Shown here one piece after another: positions 7,382-9,791 of a stretch of 9,791 nucleotides of DNA. A model generated the notes under the pieces. It searched no databases and had not been told where the DNA came from. It saw nothing but the letters and a program-made list of their open reading frames with translations. Source of the stretch: JACQBY01 sp041486115 (lineage in GTDB: Bacteria; Nitrospirota; Nitrospiria; JACQBW01); the NCBI GenBank assembly GCA_041486115.1, contig JBGPKT010000084.1, positions 1 to 9,791 on the forward strand, read 5' to 3'. Positions within the stretch are counted from its first letter, which is position 1, and every line of letters begins with the position of its first letter. A program made the translations under genes and the position numbers.

Positions 7382-8338
7382 ATGAAACGATCTACTATTC
7401 AGGGTTACTCAATGGATTACCACCTTTTAAAACGGCATCTTTTTCTCATAACCATTCTTGGAATTTTTCTATTCCCATTCAACCAGGCATATCCCTTTAC
7501 TGTTGCAGTCGTGAAATCGCAAAACCTGGGCCCGTATGACCGTGCCGTCGAGGGATTTAAGGAATCGACATCAAACCGTGTCGTCGAGTTTGTCTTAAAA
7601 AGTGAGACGGAAGAGAATAATGAGCTGATTGCCAGGGAAATCGGGCGGATCCATCCCGAAGCGATTGTTGCCATCGGCGCCAAAGCCGCGGTGTTTGCAA
7701 AATCAACTCTCAGCCGTTATCCTTTGGTCTATGCCATGGTCATTAATCCTGAAAAATATCAACTCATGGGGAAGAATATCTTCGGCATTTCCCTGGAGGT
7801 TCCTCCGGCGGAGCAATTTAAGCTGTTGAAGCGGATTATTCCGTCTCTCCGGCGCATCGGCGTCATTTTTGACCCAAAAATTTCCGGAGAATTGGTGGCA
7901 AAAGCGATAGAGGAGTCTGGCGATTTAGGGCTGTCGCTTAAAACATTGGAAATTCATAATCGAAACGAGGTTCCAAATGCAATTCGACAAATGAAGGACC
8001 AGGTCGATGCCGTCTGGATGGTTCCTGATTCAACCGTCTATTCGGAGGAAAGCCTCCCTTTTATCTTCACCTATACCTTAGACGAGAAGATTCCTTTTAT
8101 GGCATTTTCGGAAAGTTTTGTCGAGGCGGGCGCCCTTCTTTCGCTATCCCCCGATTATAAAGAGGTGGGTCAACAGGCGAGCTTAAAAGTCGATGAGGTC
8201 CTGACCGGAAAAGTCCAAAACATCAGCCATACCATTAAATATCGATTGGTATTAAGTCTCAAGACGGCTAAGAAGATTCAGATTGAAATTCCAAAATCTG
8301 TTTTGGATAACGCCAGCCGGATAGTCGATGAGAAATGA
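7382..8338 (+). CDS. ABC_sub_bind (DUF534)-type periplasmic substrate-binding protein
   Basis: 318 residues from the ATG at 7382. A membrane-targeting segment (LLKRHLFLITILGIFLFPFNQAYP, in two parts around residues 15-38) suggests an exported protein, with no clear lipobox. The mature part resembles the ABC_sub_bind family: TVAVVKSQNLGPYDRAVEGF, then IHPEAIVAIGAKAA, PLVYAMVINPE, IFGISLEVPPAEQFKLLKRIIPSLRRIGVIFDP, VDAVWMVPDSTVYS, IPFMAFSESFVEAGALLSLSPDYKEVGQQA and a C-terminal segment with IVDEK. These proteins are type I two-lobed binders, some of which bind amino-acid-like or aromatic ligands. No permease or ATPase is adjacent, so it may pass ligand to a distant transporter or to the periplasmic part of a sensor (inference). 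The start is uncertain: GTG at 7364 has AAGG immediately against it, and ATG at 7412 would still keep the signal segment. It is last in the operon. Confidence 0.85.
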   Translation: MKRSTIQGYSMDYHLLKRHLFLITILGIFLFPFNQAYPFTVAVVKSQNLGPYDRAVEGFKESTSNRVVEFVLKSETEENNELIAREIGRIHPEAIVAIGAKAAVFAKSTLSRYPLVYAMVINPEKYQLMGKNIFGISLEVPPAEQFKLLKRIIPSLRRIGVIFDPKISGELVAKAIEESGDLGLSLKTLEIHNRNEVPNAIRQMKDQVDAVWMVPDSTVYSEESLPFIFTYTLDEKIPFMAFSESFVEAGALLSLSPDYKEVGQQASLKVDEVLTGKVQNISHTIKYRLVLSLKTAKKIQIEIPKSVLDNASRIVDEK

Positions 8339-8358
8339 GACCAGCCCCTTCTCTTTTT
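8330..8358 (+). terminator. Weak possible terminator after the operon
   Basis: GAGAA (8330-8334) can pair with TTCTC (8349-8353), followed by T5. The stem is only 5 bp, has a 14-base loop, and begins inside the last codons of the binding-protein gene, so it is marginal. The gap 8339-8487 between the convergent genes holds no better hairpin with a T-run on either strand. Confidence 0.2.
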
Positions 8359-8487
8359 CAACTCCTTTTTAAGAAAAAAACAGCCGTTTAAATATTTTCT
8401 TCTTACCTGGAATGTCTGAAGGGAAGGGTATGAATCGAGCCGGGTTTCCGGACGAGGATAATTTTCCTCCGGATAAAATTACCGAAC

Positions 8488-8889
8488 CTAATGGGTTTGG
8501 AAGGATTGGATGATGTTCTGAAGGTGGGCAATATTGTCATAGGTAATTGCCGCAAACCGGGAACCGCAAATATACTCAGAGGGCCCAAATCCCTGACGCT
8601 CCTCCATCCAGACCACCTCTGCCACAAACTCAATCATGAGGGAGTAATAATACAACCTCATGTCGATTTTGTCTCCGACGGAGAGAGGCATTGTGGAAAC
8701 AAACTTCAGCCCCCCTTTTCCAAGCGTTTTTGCCTGTGAAGTGACTCTATCCATCTGAGGCCGTCCCTCTTTCGGCTTTCGCATTAAAACCCGGAAATCT
8801 GTTTTTAAATCAACCTCGACCCGCGGGTGTTCTCTCTGGTTTCTAAAGTCCTGTTGAGTTAAATCTGATGCGTTGCTTGCCATGATCAT
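8488..8889 (-). CDS. PilZ-domain protein with degraded second c-di-GMP motif
   Basis: 133 residues, or 131 if translation starts at the second ATG (8883), for which AAGGA lies 9 bases upstream; for the first ATG the spacing is only 3. A single PilZ domain covers about residues 17-125. The arginine motif RxxxR is present as R19-EHP-R23 (REHPRVEVDL). Where the family has (D/N)xSxxG the protein reads TLGKGG (55-60), lacking the Asp/Asn and Ser. Later strands (VGDKIDMRLYYYSLMIEFVAEVVWMEE split over 71-97, and CGSRFAAI at 108-115) fit the PilZ barrel. The family binds c-di-GMP to control motility, polysaccharide or enzyme partners. With the second motif lost, affinity may be low or the protein may act through a partner. 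It lies convergent with the operon and near a GGDEF sensor, but is transcribed separately. Confidence 0.85.
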   Translation of the reverse strand: MIMASNASDLTQQDFRNQREHPRVEVDLKTDFRVLMRKPKEGRPQMDRVTSQAKTLGKGGLKFVSTMPLSVGDKIDMRLYYYSLMIEFVAEVVWMEERQGFGPSEYICGSRFAAITYDNIAHLQNIIQSFQTH

Positions 8890-8917
8890 TGATCCTTATG
8901 ATAGTGACCTTTATTTA

Positions 8918-8923
8918 ATTATA
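8918..8923 (-). promoter_or_regulatory. Consensus -10 box for the PilZ gene
   Basis: A perfect TATAAT lies on the minus strand, 28 bases upstream of the ATG at 8889. The sequence 17 bases further upstream (CTGCAA) matches the -35 consensus at only about half its positions, so promoter strength is unclear. Confidence 0.45.
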
Positions 8924-9025
8924 ACAGATTAAAAAAGTCTTGCAGGGGCTTCAATTCAAGGGTTTCGATTGCTTTTGAAATCAGGTTATGTTAGATTTTA
9001 AAAAAATAAAACATCTTACGCTAAC

Positions 9026-9034
9026 AAGGGGAGG
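9026..9034 (+). promoter_or_regulatory. Strong Shine-Dalgarno of the SmbP-like gene
   Basis: AAGGGGAGG ends 4 bases before the ATG at 9039. It sets the start there rather than at an in-frame ATG at 8988, which would place 17 non-signal-like residues before the signal peptide. Confidence 0.7.
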
Positions 9035-9038
9035 AAGT

Positions 9039-9371
9039 ATGATTAAGTCATTTATTTTAGGTTTTTCCGTATTGGCTTTTCTGGCACCTGCCGCCTATGC
9101 CGCAGAGAGCCATTGCGCTGAAATGATCAAGGAGGCGCAGGAAGCCGTCGATCATGGAAAAGCAGGGCATGCTAAAGCCCTGGTAGAACATGCCGAAGGA
9201 ATGTTAGAACATGCCAAGGGATGTGATAAAGAAAAACCGGGAAATGTCCATGTTAAAGAGGCGATGAAACATGAGGAAGAAGCCATCGATCATGGAAAAG
9301 CCGGGCATCTTGATATCGCCATGAAACATGCCGAATCTGCTCTCGAGCATGCCAAAGGGGCTGAAAAATAA
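9039..9371 (+). CDS. Small periplasmic metal-binding protein, SmbP-like
   Basis: 110 residues beginning with a clear signal peptide (MIKSFILGFSVLAFLAPAAYA, cleavage likely after Ala21). The mature protein is helical, charged and His-rich: 11 His in total, arranged as repeated HAxxxLxHAKG-type turns (EHAEGMLEHAKG, KHAESALEHAKG) and two DHGKAGH turns. The layout matches the SmbP family, first described in Nitrosomonas europaea, which binds Cu(II) and other divalent metals in the periplasm through a small helical bundle. Two Cys residues (26 and 62) could form a disulfide bond or contribute to metal binding. The mature part consists of two copies of a roughly 46-residue unit (see repeats). A strong ribosome binding site and a perfect-stem terminator suggest a well-expressed single-gene transcript. 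Its role is probably metal buffering or tolerance; the metal is not determinable here. Confidence 0.85.
   Translation: MIKSFILGFSVLAFLAPAAYAAESHCAEMIKEAQEAVDHGKAGHAKALVEHAEGMLEHAKGCDKEKPGNVHVKEAMKHEEEAIDHGKAGHLDIAMKHAESALEHAKGAEK
9141..9170 (+). repeat. Direct repeat copy 1 inside the SmbP-like gene
   Basis: A 30-base segment encoding EAVDHGKAGH recurs 138 bases later (9279-9308) with two mismatches. The 138-base period equals 46 codons, so it keeps frame and marks an internal duplication. Confidence 0.75.
9279..9308 (+). repeat. Direct repeat copy 2 inside the SmbP-like gene
   Basis: Encodes EAIDHGKAGH and matches 28 of 30 bases of the copy at 9141-9170. The surrounding residues (HAEGMLEHAKG against HAESALEHAKG) extend the similarity at protein level. 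Confidence 0.75.
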
Positions 9372-9407
9372 TTTATTAAACTCTCTTTCGTTGCCGTATG
9401 CCTGTTC

Positions 9408-9456
9408 AAATCATGGCCGGTCTCCCTGAGCAGTTGAGGCCGGCCATGATTTTTTT
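9408..9456 (+). terminator. Strong rho-independent terminator after the SmbP-like gene
   Basis: A perfect 13-bp stem (9408-9420 with 9440-9452) extends inward by four more pairs, one of them G-U, leaving an 11-base loop at 9425-9435. The right arm runs directly into a run of T ending at 9456. No comparable T-run follows on the minus strand, so it should act in the plus direction. Confidence 0.9.
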
Positions 9457-9545
9457 GCGGGCATTTAATCTCTTCGACGGATCTCCTGGATAAAAAACCC
9501 CCTTTCATCAGTATAGATCAGGATGAAAGCCAGAGTACTCGATAG

Positions 9546-9791
9546 TTGAACAAGAACCTTTTGGGAATCATCAGTTTAATGGCGGCCTCAACGATATGGG
9601 GCGGATCTGTGGTGGCGCAAAAAATCGCTTTGCAAACCTGGAGCCCCTATTTTGTCTTATTTGTCCGGGGAGGAGGAACTCTTTTATTGATCCTTCCTTA
9701 CCTCTGGCTGAGAAACCAGATCGATTTTTCATCCATAATAAGAGATAGAGCCATATTGGCCGGGATGAGTTTGGCCGGCCTGGCAAACTCG
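9546..9791 (+). CDS. EamA/DMT-family membrane transporter, 5' part only
   Basis: An open frame of 82 codons runs off the right edge. It begins at TTG 9546, immediately after an in-frame TAG (9543-9545); the next in-frame start is ATG 9579. The translation has an N-terminal helix with ISLMAASTIWGGSVVAQKIAL, then FVLFVRGGGTLLLILPYLWL as a second helix, a short polar loop, and the beginning of a third helix (AILAGMSLAGLANS). The W-G-x-x-x-x-x-x-K pattern in the first helix and the R in FxRxxxxxLLLLP are typical of EamA drug/metabolite exporters. No clear ribosome binding site precedes the TTG, so the start is uncertain. It lies about 90 bases past a strong terminator and so has its own promoter. 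Substrate unknown. Confidence 0.82.
   Translation, partial: MNKNLLGIISLMAASTIWGGSVVAQKIALQTWSPYFVLFVRGGGTLLLILPYLWLRNQIDFSSIIRDRAILAGMSLAGLANS

Noticed and set aside
8450..8482. Small hairpin in the convergent gap (GAGGA/TCCTC with flanking CCGG)
   Set aside because: The stem is interrupted and no T-run follows on either strand, so it is not a convincing terminator.
8412..8513. Short plus-strand frame (about 33 codons, ATG 8412 or ATG 8430)
   Set aside because: Although GGGAAGGG precedes the second ATG, the peptide has no recognisable feature and overlaps the 3' end of the PilZ gene on the other strand.
1..9791. CRISPR arrays, tRNA/rRNA genes, insertion sequences or attachment sites
   Set aside because: No evenly spaced repeat series, no transposase or integrase frame, no terminal inverted repeats and no tRNA-like cloverleaf were seen; only the in-gene SmbP repeat is present.

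Overview
The window looks like chromosomal DNA from a free-living, diderm (Gram-negative) bacterium with moderate base composition. Three proteins imply an outer membrane: a beta-barrel, a TonB-dependent receptor and a periplasmic histidine-rich protein. An SmbP-like small metal-binding protein together with c-di-GMP signalling genes is compatible with Nitrospirota or a proteobacterial lineage. That placement is a guess from gene content only, and no rRNA or tRNA is present to support it.

Layout. (1) Positions 1-1323, minus strand: the first 441 codons of a membrane sensor (TM - periplasmic domain - TM - HAMP - PAS - start of GGDEF), cut by the left edge. (2) Positions 1324-1575: a divergent intergenic region with two outward-facing TTGACA hexamers and an inverted repeat. 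(3) About 1576-8338, plus strand: five tightly packed genes that look like one operon. In order they are an outer-membrane beta-barrel; a class I lysyl-tRNA synthetase-like protein that has lost both HIGH and KMSKS signatures; an aldehyde-dehydrogenase-like protein with unusual active-site residues; a TonB-dependent receptor; and an ABC_sub_bind-type periplasmic binding protein without its own permease or ATPase. (4) 8488-8889, minus strand: a PilZ-domain protein with a degraded second c-di-GMP motif. (5) 9039-9371, plus strand: an SmbP-like protein built from a duplicated His-rich unit, ending in a strong intrinsic terminator. (6) 9546 to the right edge, plus strand: the start of an EamA/DMT-type membrane transporter.

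The notable unit is the five-gene operon and its divergent sensor. A porin-like barrel, a TonB receptor and a periplasmic binding protein would handle import or sensing of some small molecule. Inserted among them are two cytoplasmic, enzyme-derived proteins: the pseudo-LysRS and the atypical ALDH. The first two genes abut as TGA-ATG and the next two overlap by 14 bases, which argues for co-expression. The substrate is not visible from sequence. I infer an uncharacterised uptake or sensing module, possibly linked to an amino-acid-like or metal-chelating ligand, with the sensor as a candidate regulator or output.
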